From Anaerolinea sp. (GTDB taxonomy: Bacteria > Chloroflexota > Anaerolineae > JAAEKA01), in assembly GCA_014879765.1 (NCBI GenBank), contig JACSRL010000783.1:1-24254 (forward strand): a stretch of 24,254 nucleotides of DNA. The letters run 5' to 3'. A program made the position numbers and the translations under genes. The number at the start of each line of letters is the position of its first letter. Positions within the stretch are counted from its first letter, which is position 1. The notes beneath the pieces are model-generated. The model had not been told where the DNA came from. It saw only the letters and a list, made by a program, of their open reading frames with translations, and searched no databases. Shown here piece by piece: positions 8,864 to 17,020 of the stretch.

Positions 8864-10524
8864 CCCAGCAACTCGGCGACCGGCCCGCCGACGCGGGCCG
8901 TGTGGAGTGGCAGGACGCGGCCTGGTACAGCCAGGTGACGCAACAGGCGTTGATTGCCGTGCAGGCCACCTGCCTGGCCAGCGGTCTGTGGGTCGTCATC
9001 ATGGCCATCGCCGAGGATCCCCGGCTGCGCTTCGTGCCCTGGCTGATCCTGGCCGCGGCGTCGGCCGGGGTGGCCAGCGCGCGCTGGCTGGCGCGGCCTG
9101 CGCAGCGGCTGGTCAGCAAAACTGCCTTCAACCTGGCCCAGTTGTTGTTGCTCCTGCTGGCGGTGCGGCTGCTCCTCTGGCCGCTTACCGGTGTCTGGCC
9201 CACGACCGAGATGGCGCGCGGCTGGATTCTGCGGCCGATCAGCTTCTTCGACGGCATCTTCCTCGCCGCCGCGCTGCTCTGTGCCCTGGCCTGGCATCGC
9301 GCCACGGTGGTGGCCGACATCTTCTATCGCCTGGCGCTGAGCCCCGGCGAGCTGGCCTATGACAGCGAGCGGCGGATGAGCGTCACCTGGCGTCTGGCCA
9401 GCCTGCCAGAACGGGTGCTGGTCTCGCGTTCCGATCTGGTCGAGCAGTACGTCACCCAGTGGCTGGTGGGCGGCGTCTTTCTGGGGCTTTTCGCCGCGGC
9501 CACGCGCGTGCGCATCGACGGCGGCCTGAGCCTCAACGTGTTCTCCATGGGCATCCCGCGGCAGATGGCCGTGGTCGTGGTGCTCTATTTTCTGCTGGGC
9601 CTGGCGCTGCTCAGCCAGGCGCGGCTGGCAGTGCTGCGCGCCCAGTGGCTGGTCGATGGCGTGGAGATGCCGGAGCGGCTGCCCAGCCGCTGGGGCCGCG
9701 TCAGCCTGCTGGTGATCGCCGGCGTCGGCGTCGTGGCCGCGCTGCTGCCGCTGGGCTCCACCTGGCAGATCGGCGAGGTGGTCAACGCGCTGGTGATGTT
9801 TGTGGTGCGCATCGCGCTGTTGGTGGTGGCCCTGCTGGTGGCGCTCTACGGCCTGATACTCAGCCTGTTCGGCGAGCAGCCGACCATGCCGGAGATACCG
9901 AAAACCCTCGTGCCTGTGGCGCCCACGGAGGCGGTGCAGGCAACTGTGGAAGCGCCGCCCTGGCTGGGTGGCGTCACCCTCTGGCTGGTGGTGGGACTGC
10001 TGGCGCTGCTGGCGCTGCGTCTGGTGCTGGGCCGGGATGGCCTGGACCTCACGCGTCGCAAGCTGCAAGGGCTGTTGGCCCGGCTCTGGGCGCAGCTCAA
10101 GCTGTGGGGGCGCGGCGTGCAGTCGCTGGCCAGCGGCCTCCAGGCCAGCCTGCCCGGCCGGCGGCCGGCGGCGCCCACAGCCAGCGGCCGCGCGCCCTGG
10201 CGTTTCGTCCGGCTGGCGGGCCTGCCACCGCGCGCCCAGGTGCGCTATTTCTACCTGAGCACGCTGCGCCGGGCGGCCGATCAGGGCATCGCGCGCCGGC
10301 CGGCGCAGACTCCCCGTGAGTTTGTCGAGGATTTGGAGCGCACTTGGCCAGAGAGCGAACTGGACGTACAATCGTTGACTGAAGCCTTCATCAGCGCCCG
10401 CTACGACGCCGCCGAGATCAGCAGCGACGAGGCCCGGCAGGTCAAGTCGGTCTGGGAGCGGATCAAGCGGGCGCTGAGAGGCAAAGGCAAGCGTGAAGAA
10501 GGAGCTTCCAATGAACTACACTGA
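8860..10524 (+). CDS. Multi-spanning membrane protein with C-terminal DUF4129
   Basis: A 554-residue protein with about eight or nine predicted membrane helices over the first 400 residues (for example LAQLLLLLLAVRLLLW and WLVVGLLALLALRLVLG). A cytoplasmic C terminus from about residue 458 fits DUF4129 (VRYFYLSTLRRAADQG, then TPREFVEDLE). DUF4129 is common next to MoxR-DUF58 genes, often fused to or beside a transglutaminase-like protein. I see no transglutaminase Cys-His-Asp core in this gene or its neighbours. The ATG at 8860 overlaps the DUF58 stop. The precise role is unknown; a cell-envelope function with the MoxR partner is inferred. Confidence 0.85.
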   Translation: MTQQLGDRPADAGRVEWQDAAWYSQVTQQALIAVQATCLASGLWVVIMAIAEDPRLRFVPWLILAAASAGVASARWLARPAQRLVSKTAFNLAQLLLLLLAVRLLLWPLTGVWPTTEMARGWILRPISFFDGIFLAAALLCALAWHRATVVADIFYRLALSPGELAYDSERRMSVTWRLASLPERVLVSRSDLVEQYVTQWLVGGVFLGLFAAATRVRIDGGLSLNVFSMGIPRQMAVVVVLYFLLGLALLSQARLAVLRAQWLVDGVEMPERLPSRWGRVSLLVIAGVGVVAALLPLGSTWQIGEVVNALVMFVVRIALLVVALLVALYGLILSLFGEQPTMPEIPKTLVPVAPTEAVQATVEAPPWLGGVTLWLVVGLLALLALRLVLGRDGLDLTRRKLQGLLARLWAQLKLWGRGVQSLASGLQASLPGRRPAAPTASGRAPWRFVRLAGLPPRAQVRYFYLSTLRRAADQGIARRPAQTPREFVEDLERTWPESELDVQSLTEAFISARYDAAEISSDEARQVKSVWERIKRALRGKGKREEGASNELH

Positions 10525-11509
10525 TCTCATCAAACGGGCTGCCTGGCTGACCTGGCGCTACAAGGTGCTGTGGATCCTGGGCATTCTGCTGGCGTTGAGC
10601 GGCGGCGCGGGCGGCGGCGGCTCGTTCAACTACACCTTTCCCGGCAACAACGGCGGCATGGGCCCCTCCATGACGCCGGCCTGGGAGATGATGCCTGATC
10701 CGGGCGTGATCGCCGGCTTTGTCCTGCTCTGCTGCTGTCTGCTGGCGCTGCTGATCGTCGTGCTGACCATTGTCCAGTACGTGGCCCGCACCGGCCTCTA
10801 CCGCGCCGTGGATCAGATCGAGGACACCGGCGTCGCGCCGACCTGGCGCGAGGGGCTGCGGCTGGGCTGGAGCAACCGCGCGCTGCGCATGTTTCTGCTG
10901 GATCTGCTGGTCGGTCTGGTGCTCTTCATCGGCGTCATGGCGCTGTTGCTGCTGGCCGTGTCGCCGCTGCTGCTGCTCCTCTTCGACATCGATGCCCTGA
11001 GCATCTTCGGCGGCATCGCCACGGCAGGGCTGCTGTTGCTGGCTATCCTGTTGATCGTGGTGGTGTCAGTTGTCGTCGCGGTCTTGCAGCAGTTCTGGCG
11101 GCGGCAGATCGCGCTGGAGGATCGCAGCGTGGGCGAGGCGCTGGCGCTGGGCACGGGCATGGCGCGGCGGCGAGCCGGCGACGTGGCCATCTTCTGGATT
11201 CTGATGGCCATCATCGGCCTGGTCTTTGGGCTTATGGTGTTCGTGCTGGCTTTCGGTCTGGCCCTGGCCGGGCTGGCCGTGGGCGGCGGCCTGGGCTACG
11301 CGGTCTATGCGCTCTTCGACTCCATCGGCTGGGCCATCCTGGCCGGGCTGCCCTTCTTCCTGCTGATCGTCGGCCTGCCGCTGTTGCTGGTGCAGGGCGT
11401 CTACCTGGTCTTCGAGTCCGGCGCCTGGACGCTGGCCTATCGCCAGTTGCGTCCCGCGGCTGAACAGGACGCGGAGATTCTGGCCGTCACGCCGCTGCCG
11501 GTGCAGTAG
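10511..11509 (+). CDS. Integral membrane protein of unknown function
   Basis: A 332-residue very hydrophobic protein with roughly six membrane regions: about 17-34, 68-93, 127-158, 163-192, 222-262 (probably two helices) and 270-298. A Gly-rich loop (GGAGGGGSFNY) follows the first helix. No enzyme motif is recognised; it could be a transporter-like or envelope-organising protein. The ATG at 10511 is preceded by AAGGAGC and overlaps the end of the DUF4129 gene by 14 bp. A GTG at 10493 is in frame but would place the ribosome binding site inside the gene. It is the last gene of the MoxR operon. Confidence 0.8.
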   Translation: MNYTDLIKRAAWLTWRYKVLWILGILLALSGGAGGGGSFNYTFPGNNGGMGPSMTPAWEMMPDPGVIAGFVLLCCCLLALLIVVLTIVQYVARTGLYRAVDQIEDTGVAPTWREGLRLGWSNRALRMFLLDLLVGLVLFIGVMALLLLAVSPLLLLLFDIDALSIFGGIATAGLLLLAILLIVVVSVVVAVLQQFWRRQIALEDRSVGEALALGTGMARRRAGDVAIFWILMAIIGLVFGLMVFVLAFGLALAGLAVGGGLGYAVYALFDSIGWAILAGLPFFLLIVGLPLLLVQGVYLVFESGAWTLAYRQLRPAAEQDAEILAVTPLPVQ

Positions 11510-11525
11510 AGCTGTGTCTGACAGA

Positions 11526-11585
11526 ACCGGCTGAAGCCTCGACTCCGGCGCTACGCGGGGCCTCGACTCCGGGTTGGAGGCGCCG
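11526..11585. repeat. Inverted distant copy of the 4257-4350 repeat family
   Basis: 11526-11546 is the exact reverse complement of the 21-nt copies at 4297-4317 and 4330-4350. A second partial unit, GCCTCGACTCC, lies a few bases downstream, and GCGCCGGTTGA at the right end also occurs at 4274-4284. It fills the gap after the MoxR operon, where it might act as a boundary or terminator. Confidence 0.75.
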
Positions 11586-11586
11586 G

Positions 11587-11614
11587 TTGACGCGTGGCGG
11601 CGTGCAAGTACACT
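11587..11614 (+). promoter_or_regulatory. Promoter abutting the start codon of the SF1-like gene
   Basis: TTGACG (11587-11592), a 16-bp spacer and TACACT (11609-11614) sit directly before ATG 11615. The predicted transcription start is about 11621, which is a GTG in the reading frame. The mRNA may therefore be leaderless and begin at the GTG two codons in. Confidence 0.5.
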
Positions 11615-13831
11615 ATGAGCGTGGAACTGAACCCTCTCCAAAACGCGGTGGTCGATCGGCCGCTGGCCGGCCGGGTCTTTCTGGAAGGCCCGGCCGGCGC
11701 GGGCAAGACCACCGCGGCCGTGCAGCGGCTTTTGAGGTTGCTCAAGGCTGGCGTTCCCGGCGGAGCGATCCTGGTGCTGGCGCCGCAGCGCACGCTGGCC
11801 GCGCCTTACGAGCTGGCGCTGCGCCGCTCCCGCCTGCGCGCCGGCGGTCTGCCGTCGATCCAGACCGCCGGCGGCCTGGCCCGGCGCATGGTGGAACTTT
11901 TCTGGCCGTTGGCGGCCGGCCCGGCCGGCTTCGCCGATCCGGATCGCCCGCCGACCTTCCTGACTCTGGAGACCGCCCAGTACCATATGGCGCGCCTGGT
12001 GCGGCCGCGGCTGGAGGAGGGCGCCTTCGAGTCGGTCGTCATCGACCGCAACCGGCTCTATAGCCAGATTCTCGACAACCTCAACAAGGCCGCGCTGGTC
12101 GGCTTTCCACACCAGGAGATCGGCCGGCGGCTGGCCGACGCCTGGGCCGGCGAACCGGCGCAGTTGCGCGTCTACAGCGACGCCCAGCAGTGCGCCGATC
12201 TCTTCCGCGCCCACTGTCTGGCGCACAATCTGTTGGACTTTTCGCTCCAGGTGGAGGTCTTCTGGCGTCATCTCTGGCCGCAGCCGCTCTGCCGCGAGCA
12301 CCTGCTCCAGAGCTATCGCCACCTGATCGTGGACAACGTGGAGGAGGACACTCCCTTCGCCCACGATCTGCTGCGCGACTGGCTGCCCCAGGCCGAGTCG
12401 GCGCTGCTGCTCTACGACCAGGATGCCGGCTATCGCCAGTTTCTCGGCGCGGACCCGGCCAGCGGCTATGCCCTGCGGCAACTGTGCGACGAGACGGTGG
12501 CGCTGGGCGAGTCGCTGGTGACCCCGCCGGAGCTGCAAAGCCTGAGCAGCCACCTGGCCCGGGCGCTGGATCAGCCGGCCAGCCGGCCGGCCGCAGAGGT
12601 TTCGCCGCAGGCCGTGCGCGCGACCCTGCGCTTCGAGGAAGACCTGCGCTTCTATCCCCAGATGCTGGACTGGACCGCGCGGCAGATCGCCGATCTGCTG
12701 GAGGAGGGGGAGTCGCCGGGAGAGATCGTGGTGTTGGCGCCCTTCCTCTCTGACGCGCTGCGCTATTCGCTGATGGAGCGGCTGGCGCGGCTGGACGTGC
12801 CGGCGCGCTCGCATCGCCCCTCGCGCGCGCTGCGCGATGAGCCGGCCGCGCGCGCCCTGCTGACCCTGGTGACGCTGGCCCATGCCCAGTGGCGCCTGCT
12901 GCCCAGCCGCTTCGACGTGGCATACAGCCTGATGCAGGCCGTGGAGGAGCTGGATCTGGTGCGCGGCCAACTGCTGGCGCAGATCGTCTATCGGCCCAGG
13001 GAGGGCGTCCCGCAGCTCAGCTCCTGGGAGCGCATCAACCCGGAGATGCGCCAGCGGATCAGCTACGTGTTGGGTGGCCGCTACGACGCGCTGCGGCTCT
13101 GGCTGGGCGACAGCCTGCGCAAAGGGGAGCAGCCGCTGGATCATTTTCTCAGCCGGCTGTTCGGTGAGATCCTCTCGCAGCGCGGCTATGGCTTTCACGA
13201 CGACCTGGACGCCGCCCGCGTCGCCGCGACCCTGGTGGAGTCGGTGCAGAAGTTCCGCCAGGGGATGGCCAGTTTCGGTGCGGCGCCGACCGGTTTCGAT
13301 ACGGCGCCGACCGGTTTCGATACGGCGCAGACGCCTACTCAACCTACAGACGTCTCCCTCTCCCCCTGGGAGAGGGCCGGGGTGAGGGAACTCCCCTCCC
13401 TGGGCCGCGAGTACATCGCCATGGTCGAGGATGGCGTGCTGGCCGCGCAGTACGTGGGCGCGTGGCAGACGCCGAAGGAGGACGCCGTGTTGCTGGCCCC
13501 GGCCTACACCTTCCTGATGATGAACCGGCCGGTGAACTACCAGTTCTGGCTGGACATCGGCAGCCGCGGCTGGTTCGAGCGGCTCTACCAGCCGCTGACC
13601 CACCCCTACGTGCTCAGCCGGCAGTGGAACGGCCAGCGCGCCTGGGGCGACGCCGACGAGCACGCGGCCAGCCAGGAGCGGCTCTGGCGTCTGGCGGCCG
13701 GCCTGCTGCGCCGCTGCCGCAAGGGCATTTTCCTGGGCCTCAGCGAGCTGGGCGAGCAGGGCTTCGAGCAGCGCGGCCCGCTGCTGTGGGCGCTCAATCA
13801 GGTGTTGCGGCAGTTGGCAGATGATGTGTAA
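11615..13831 (+). CDS. SF1 (UvrD/AddB)-like ATPase with degenerate motif II
   Basis: About 738 residues. Walker A GPAGAGKTT (25-33) and motif Ia-like ILVLAPQRTLAAPY match UvrD/AddB helicases. Where DEAQ is expected the protein has LIVDNVEED (Asp240), and motif III reads LLYDQDAGYRQFLGAD. Later segments resemble the second helicase half (GEIVVLAPFLSDALRYSL, then VPARSHRPSRALRDEPAAR). No nuclease motif or Fe-S cysteine cluster is present. The family resemblance is to the N-terminal, weakly active half of AddB or RecC-like subunits. Start choice: ATG 11615; GTG 11594 and GTG 11621 are alternatives. Residues about 554-595 are encoded by inserted repeats. The active helicase and the nuclease follow downstream on the same strand. 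I infer a DNA end-processing role. Confidence 0.75.
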   Translation: MSVELNPLQNAVVDRPLAGRVFLEGPAGAGKTTAAVQRLLRLLKAGVPGGAILVLAPQRTLAAPYELALRRSRLRAGGLPSIQTAGGLARRMVELFWPLAAGPAGFADPDRPPTFLTLETAQYHMARLVRPRLEEGAFESVVIDRNRLYSQILDNLNKAALVGFPHQEIGRRLADAWAGEPAQLRVYSDAQQCADLFRAHCLAHNLLDFSLQVEVFWRHLWPQPLCREHLLQSYRHLIVDNVEEDTPFAHDLLRDWLPQAESALLLYDQDAGYRQFLGADPASGYALRQLCDETVALGESLVTPPELQSLSSHLARALDQPASRPAAEVSPQAVRATLRFEEDLRFYPQMLDWTARQIADLLEEGESPGEIVVLAPFLSDALRYSLMERLARLDVPARSHRPSRALRDEPAARALLTLVTLAHAQWRLLPSRFDVAYSLMQAVEELDLVRGQLLAQIVYRPREGVPQLSSWERINPEMRQRISYVLGGRYDALRLWLGDSLRKGEQPLDHFLSRLFGEILSQRGYGFHDDLDAARVAATLVESVQKFRQGMASFGAAPTGFDTAPTGFDTAQTPTQPTDVSLSPWERAGVRELPSLGREYIAMVEDGVLAAQYVGAWQTPKEDAVLLAPAYTFLMMNRPVNYQFWLDIGSRGWFERLYQPLTHPYVLSRQWNGQRAWGDADEHAASQERLWRLAAGLLRRCRKGIFLGLSELGEQGFEQRGPLLWALNQVLRQLADDV
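13272..13389 (+). repeat. In-frame repeat insertion in the SF1-like gene
   Basis: Three 21-bp tandem units start at 13272, 13293 and 13314 and encode repeats of APTGFDT. They are followed by CCCTCTCCC-CCT-GGGAGAGGG (13356-13376), a palindrome that continues into CCGGGGTGAGGG. The latter translates as LSPWERAGVREL, a peptide well known from intergenic repeats misread as protein. Both modules keep the reading frame and separate two otherwise ordinary protein segments. Confidence 0.8.
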
Positions 13832-13851
13832 ATGTGACCAGGGTCATATTT
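13830..13851. terminator. Hairpin overlapping the stop of the SF1-like gene
   Basis: AAATGTGACC, two bases, then GGTCATATTT pair at nine of ten positions. The first two A's belong to the TAA stop (13829-13831). No T tract follows, so termination is a guess; it could be another dispersed palindrome. Confidence 0.45.
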
Positions 13852-13869
13852 AAGTGTTTGTGATGGTCG

Positions 13870-14087
13870 CCCGGCGGAGACGTTGCATGGATGACAGGCG
13901 CGTGAACGCCGGGATCGCCGGGCGATAAATCGCCCGGCTACAAAACAGCGCCCGTTGAAACGGGCTGGCGTGTGCCTGCGGCGACAAGCTCTGTCACAAC
14001 GTCCCTTGAAACGCACAGACGCGCGTCTGCCGACAAGCCCCGTTGACGGGGCGCCGTTGTGTAGCCGGGCGATTGATCGCCCGGCGG
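13870..14087. repeat. Multi-hairpin intergenic repeat, copy 1 (218 bp)
   Basis: A modular block of perfect palindromes: 10-bp arms GCCGGGCGAT/ATCGCCCGGC at 13917-13938, 7-bp arms GCCCGTT/AACGGGC at 13950-13965, CAGACGCGCGTCTG at 14016-14029, CCCCGT/ACGGGG at 14038-14051, and another GCCGGGCGAT-type stem near the right edge. It begins and ends with CCCGGCGG. Compared with copy 2 it carries 49 extra bases (13990-14038) flanked by GACAAGC. With copy 2 it occupies most of the 590-bp gap between the SF1-like and UvrD-like genes. Confidence 0.85.
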
Positions 14088-14094
14088 TCGTCAG

Positions 14095-14263
14095 CCCGGC
14101 GGAGACGTTGCATGGATGACAGGCGCGTGAACGCCGGGATCGCCGGGCGATTTATCGCCCGGCGACAAAACAGCGCCCGTTGAAACGGGCTGGCGTGTGC
14201 GTGCGGCGACAAGCCCCGTTGACGGGGCGCCGTTGCGTAGCCGGGCGATTCATCGCCCGGCGG
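14095..14263. repeat. Multi-hairpin intergenic repeat, copy 2 (169 bp)
   Basis: A direct repeat of copy 1, nearly identical apart from single-base changes in hairpin loops and the lack of the 49-bp block. It starts and ends with CCCGGCGG and follows copy 1 after seven bases. The loop changes (AA, TG, TT, TC between GCCGGGCGAT arms) leave every stem perfect, so pairing seems conserved while loops drift. I find no coding capacity. Confidence 0.85.
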
Positions 14264-14325
14264 ACCCCGGCGCGCCACAACATGCCTTCGGCGCCCCATT
14301 CGTTTGTCGATGTCCATCGAGAGTA

Positions 14326-14334
14326 TGATAGAAT
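14326..14334 (+). promoter_or_regulatory. Extended -10 promoter for the UvrD-like gene
   Basis: TGATAGAAT is an extended -10 (TG-N-TAGAAT). No good -35 lies at standard spacing. The predicted start is about 14341, giving an 80-nt leader to ATG 14422. Confidence 0.45.
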
Positions 14335-14421
14335 CGACGTAAAGATCATTTGAGCGGCAATGGCGACCATGGATATTCGACACGAGCTTCGACGAGCACA
14401 AATCAGCATCACTTCCGTCCC

Positions 14422-16689
14422 ATGACCTTCATCCCTCGTCCCAAACAGCAGGAAATTCTCGCCTACACCGGCGGCAAGATGGGCGTGTCGGCTGTGCCGG
14501 GCAGCGGCAAGACCGAGACCCTGTCGCAACTGGCCGCGCAGATCATCAACCGCGGCGCGCTGGACAGCCGGCAGGAGGTGTTGATCGTCACCCTGGTCAA
14601 CTCGGCCGTGGACAGCTTCTACCAGCGGGTCAGCAAGCTGGTCAAGGAGCGCGGCCTGCTGCCGCACGTCGGCTACCGGGTGCGCACCCTGCACGGCCTG
14701 GCCCATGACATCGTGCGCGAGCGGCCGGCGTTGGTGGGGCTGGCCGACGATTTCCAGATCGTGGACGAGCGCGCGGCCGAGGAGTCGCTGAACGAGGCGG
14801 CCGCGGCCTGGCTGCGCAGCCATCCGGGCGGCCTGGATGATTACCTGTCCAGCGACATCGAGCCGGGCAAGCAGGACTGGATTCGCAAGGACCCGCTGCT
14901 GGAGCTGGTCAAGGGCACGGCCAACGCGTTTACCCGCCAGGCCAAGGACCTGCAACTGGCACCCGAGGCGCTGCGGGAGCGGCTGGCCGATCTGGCGGGC
15001 GACCTGCCGCTGGCCGGGATGGGCGCGGCCATCTATGCCGACTATCAACGCGCGCTGGCCTACCGCGGCGCGGTGGACTTCGACGATCTGATCCGGCTGG
15101 CGCTGCAGGCGCTGGAGAGCGACGAGGCGCTGCTGCTCCGTCTGCGCCAGCGCTGGCCCTACATCCTGGAGGACGAGGCCCAGGACAGCAGCCGCCTGCA
15201 GGAGCGCATTCTGCGAACGCTGGCCGGGTCGGCCGGCAATTGGGTGCGGGTAGGCGACCCCAACCAGGCCATCTTCGAGACCTTCACCACCGCCAGCCCG
15301 GAGCATCTGCGCCGTTTTCTGCGGGAGGAAGGGGTGGCTGCGCAGGATCTGCCCAACTCCGGCCGTTCGACGCTGAGCATCATCGACCTGGCCAACCGGT
15401 TGATCGACTGGACGATGCAGGCGCATCCTGAGCCGGCCGTGCGCAGCGCGCTCTCTCTGCCGCACATCGAGCCGACGCCGCCTGGCGATCCGCAGCCCAA
15501 CCCGCCCGACGATCCGGCCGCGATTTTCCTCATCTCCTCCCGGTACAGCCCCGATGGGGAGGTGCGGGCGCTGGTGGAGTCGCTGGCCCGCTGGCTGCCC
15601 AACAACCCCAAGGCCACCGTGGCGGTGTTGGTCCCGCGCAACCAGCGCGGCTTCGATCTGGTGGATGCTCTGCGCGGCCGCGGGCTGCCGGTGGTGGACA
15701 GCCTGCTGCGCAGCAGCTTGTCCACCCGGCAGGCGGCCGGCGCGCTGGCCATCCTGCTGCTCTACCTGGCCGATCCCACGGTCGCGACCAAGCTGGCGCG
15801 GGTCTACGAGGTGTGGCGGCGCGACCAGCGTGACGAGGAGGACAAAGCAGCCTGGGTGGCGGTGCAGAAGATCAGCAAGCTGTTGCGCCGCATCGAGCAG
15901 GTGGAGGATTTCGTCTGGCCGCGCGCCGGGCGCGACTGGCTGGCCGAGGCGGAGATCGACGAGGAGCTGCGGACGCACCTGGAAGAGTTTCGCGCCCTGG
16001 TGCAGCGCTGGCAGGGCGCGGTCCTGCTGCCCATCGACCAGACGCTGCTGACCCTGGCGCAGGACCTGTTCAGCGAGCCGGGCGACCTGGCGCTGGCCCA
16101 CAAGCTGGCCGTCAGTCTGCAAATCGAGGCAGAGAGACGGCCGGACTGGCGGCTGCCGGAGCTGGCCAACGAGCTGACCAGCATCGCGCGCAATGAGCGG
16201 CGCTTCATCGGCTTCAGCGAGGAGGACAGCGGCTTCGATCCGAACAAGTACGCCGGCCAGGTGGTGGTGGCCACCATCCACAAAGCCAAGGGGCTGGAGT
16301 GGGACCGCGTCTACCTGATGTCGGTCAACAGCTACGACTTCCCCTCCGCCCAGCCCTACGACCAGTACATCGCCGAAAAGTGGTTTCTGCGCGAGAGTCG
16401 TCAGGTGCAGACCGGCGGCCCGCTCAATTTGCCGGCCGAGGCGCTGGAACAGCTCACTATCCTGGCCGAAGCGCGCGACCCTGCCGACTACGTCGAAGGC
16501 GCGGCCTCGCAGCAGGCCCGGCTGGACTACGTGCGCGAGCGGCTGCGCCTGCTCTACGTCGGCATCACCCGCGCCAAAAAAGAGCTGATCATCACCTGGA
16601 ACACCGGCCGCCCCGGCCCGAATCAAGCCGATCTGACCCAGGCGCTGCCGTTCGCGGCGCTGCAGGCGTATTGGGAGCGTAACGAGTAA
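14422..16689 (+). CDS. UvrD/PcrA-family SF1 DNA helicase
   Basis: About 755 residues with a full SF1A motif set: Q-motif region RPKQQEIL, motif I AVPGSGKT (24-31), motif Ib TLHGLAHD, motif II LEDEAQD (Asp251-Glu252), motif III GDPNQAIF (from 278), motif IV VAVLVPRNQRG, motif V TIHKAKGLEWDRV (from 618) and motif VI LLYVGITRAKKEL (from 710). It should be an active ATP-dependent 3'-5' translocase. It lacks a nuclease domain; a separate RecB-type nuclease gene follows. I chose ATG 14422, immediately before the conserved RPKQQ; an in-frame TTG at 14350 would add 24 unconserved residues. The C-terminal codons and TAA stop lie in a heptad array. With its neighbours it probably forms the motor of an AddAB-like complex. 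Confidence 0.92.
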   Translation: MTFIPRPKQQEILAYTGGKMGVSAVPGSGKTETLSQLAAQIINRGALDSRQEVLIVTLVNSAVDSFYQRVSKLVKERGLLPHVGYRVRTLHGLAHDIVRERPALVGLADDFQIVDERAAEESLNEAAAAWLRSHPGGLDDYLSSDIEPGKQDWIRKDPLLELVKGTANAFTRQAKDLQLAPEALRERLADLAGDLPLAGMGAAIYADYQRALAYRGAVDFDDLIRLALQALESDEALLLRLRQRWPYILEDEAQDSSRLQERILRTLAGSAGNWVRVGDPNQAIFETFTTASPEHLRRFLREEGVAAQDLPNSGRSTLSIIDLANRLIDWTMQAHPEPAVRSALSLPHIEPTPPGDPQPNPPDDPAAIFLISSRYSPDGEVRALVESLARWLPNNPKATVAVLVPRNQRGFDLVDALRGRGLPVVDSLLRSSLSTRQAAGALAILLLYLADPTVATKLARVYEVWRRDQRDEEDKAAWVAVQKISKLLRRIEQVEDFVWPRAGRDWLAEAEIDEELRTHLEEFRALVQRWQGAVLLPIDQTLLTLAQDLFSEPGDLALAHKLAVSLQIEAERRPDWRLPELANELTSIARNERRFIGFSEEDSGFDPNKYAGQVVVATIHKAKGLEWDRVYLMSVNSYDFPSAQPYDQYIAEKWFLRESRQVQTGGPLNLPAEALEQLTILAEARDPADYVEGAASQQARLDYVRERLRLLYVGITRAKKELIITWNTGRPGPNQADLTQALPFAALQAYWERNE

Positions 16690-16983
16690 TGCGTAATGCG
16701 TAACCCGGAGAGGCTTTGATGGCGGCGTTGGGTGCTTGATGCGTAATTCGTAATGCGTAACTCGTAATGCGTAACTCGTAATGCGTAACTCGTAACCGGA
16801 AGAGGATGAACGTTGTGTCTGATGGCGTGAAGCGTGAAACGTGACGAGTGATGCTTGACGAGTGATGCGTGAATCAGAGCCATCGCCCGCGATTCCGGTC
16901 ACGCATTACTCGTTACGCATCACCCTCACATCCCCAAGCCACCGCCCGCAATTCCGGGTTACGAGTTACGAGTTACGAGTTAC
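16677..16983. repeat. Large nested heptad-array element
   Basis: Arrays with a strict 7-bp period occur at 16677-16704 (four units), 16741-16796 (eight units alternating gcgtaac/gcgtaat with tcgtaat) and 16825-16873 (seven gcgtgaa/gagtgat-type units). In inverted form they occur at 16898-16925 (four) and 16956-16983 (four). The motif CCAYCGCCCGCRATTCCGG precedes each inverted array, as in the element at 3468-3583. It occupies the 331-bp gap between helicase and nuclease genes, and it supplies the last codons and stop (TAA, 16687-16689) of the helicase. No other gene is seen in this gap. Confidence 0.88.
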
Positions 16984-17020
16984 TCGCCACATCCGCACCA
17001 TCTCACACAAAAGGCCCACC

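Noticed and set aside
11066..13663. 865-codon open frame on the minus strand
   Set aside because: It spans the end of one real gene and most of another on the opposite strand, and its composition is that of a GC-rich shadow frame.
13870..14263. CRISPR array
   Set aside because: There are only two long repeats with an indel, no regular 20-40 bp spacers, and no cas genes. The nuclease at 17021 resembles Cas4 only through the shared Fe-S nuclease family.
14152..16902. 916-codon open frame on the minus strand
   Set aside because: It is antisense to the UvrD-like helicase, which has all SF1 motifs. Its ends are translated repeat DNA (YELRIT-type peptides).
16862..17020. N-terminal extension of the nuclease gene
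   Set aside because: The extra 53 residues are the stop-free reading of heptad arrays (YELRVT/YSLRIT peptides), and a ribosome binding site precedes ATG 17021.
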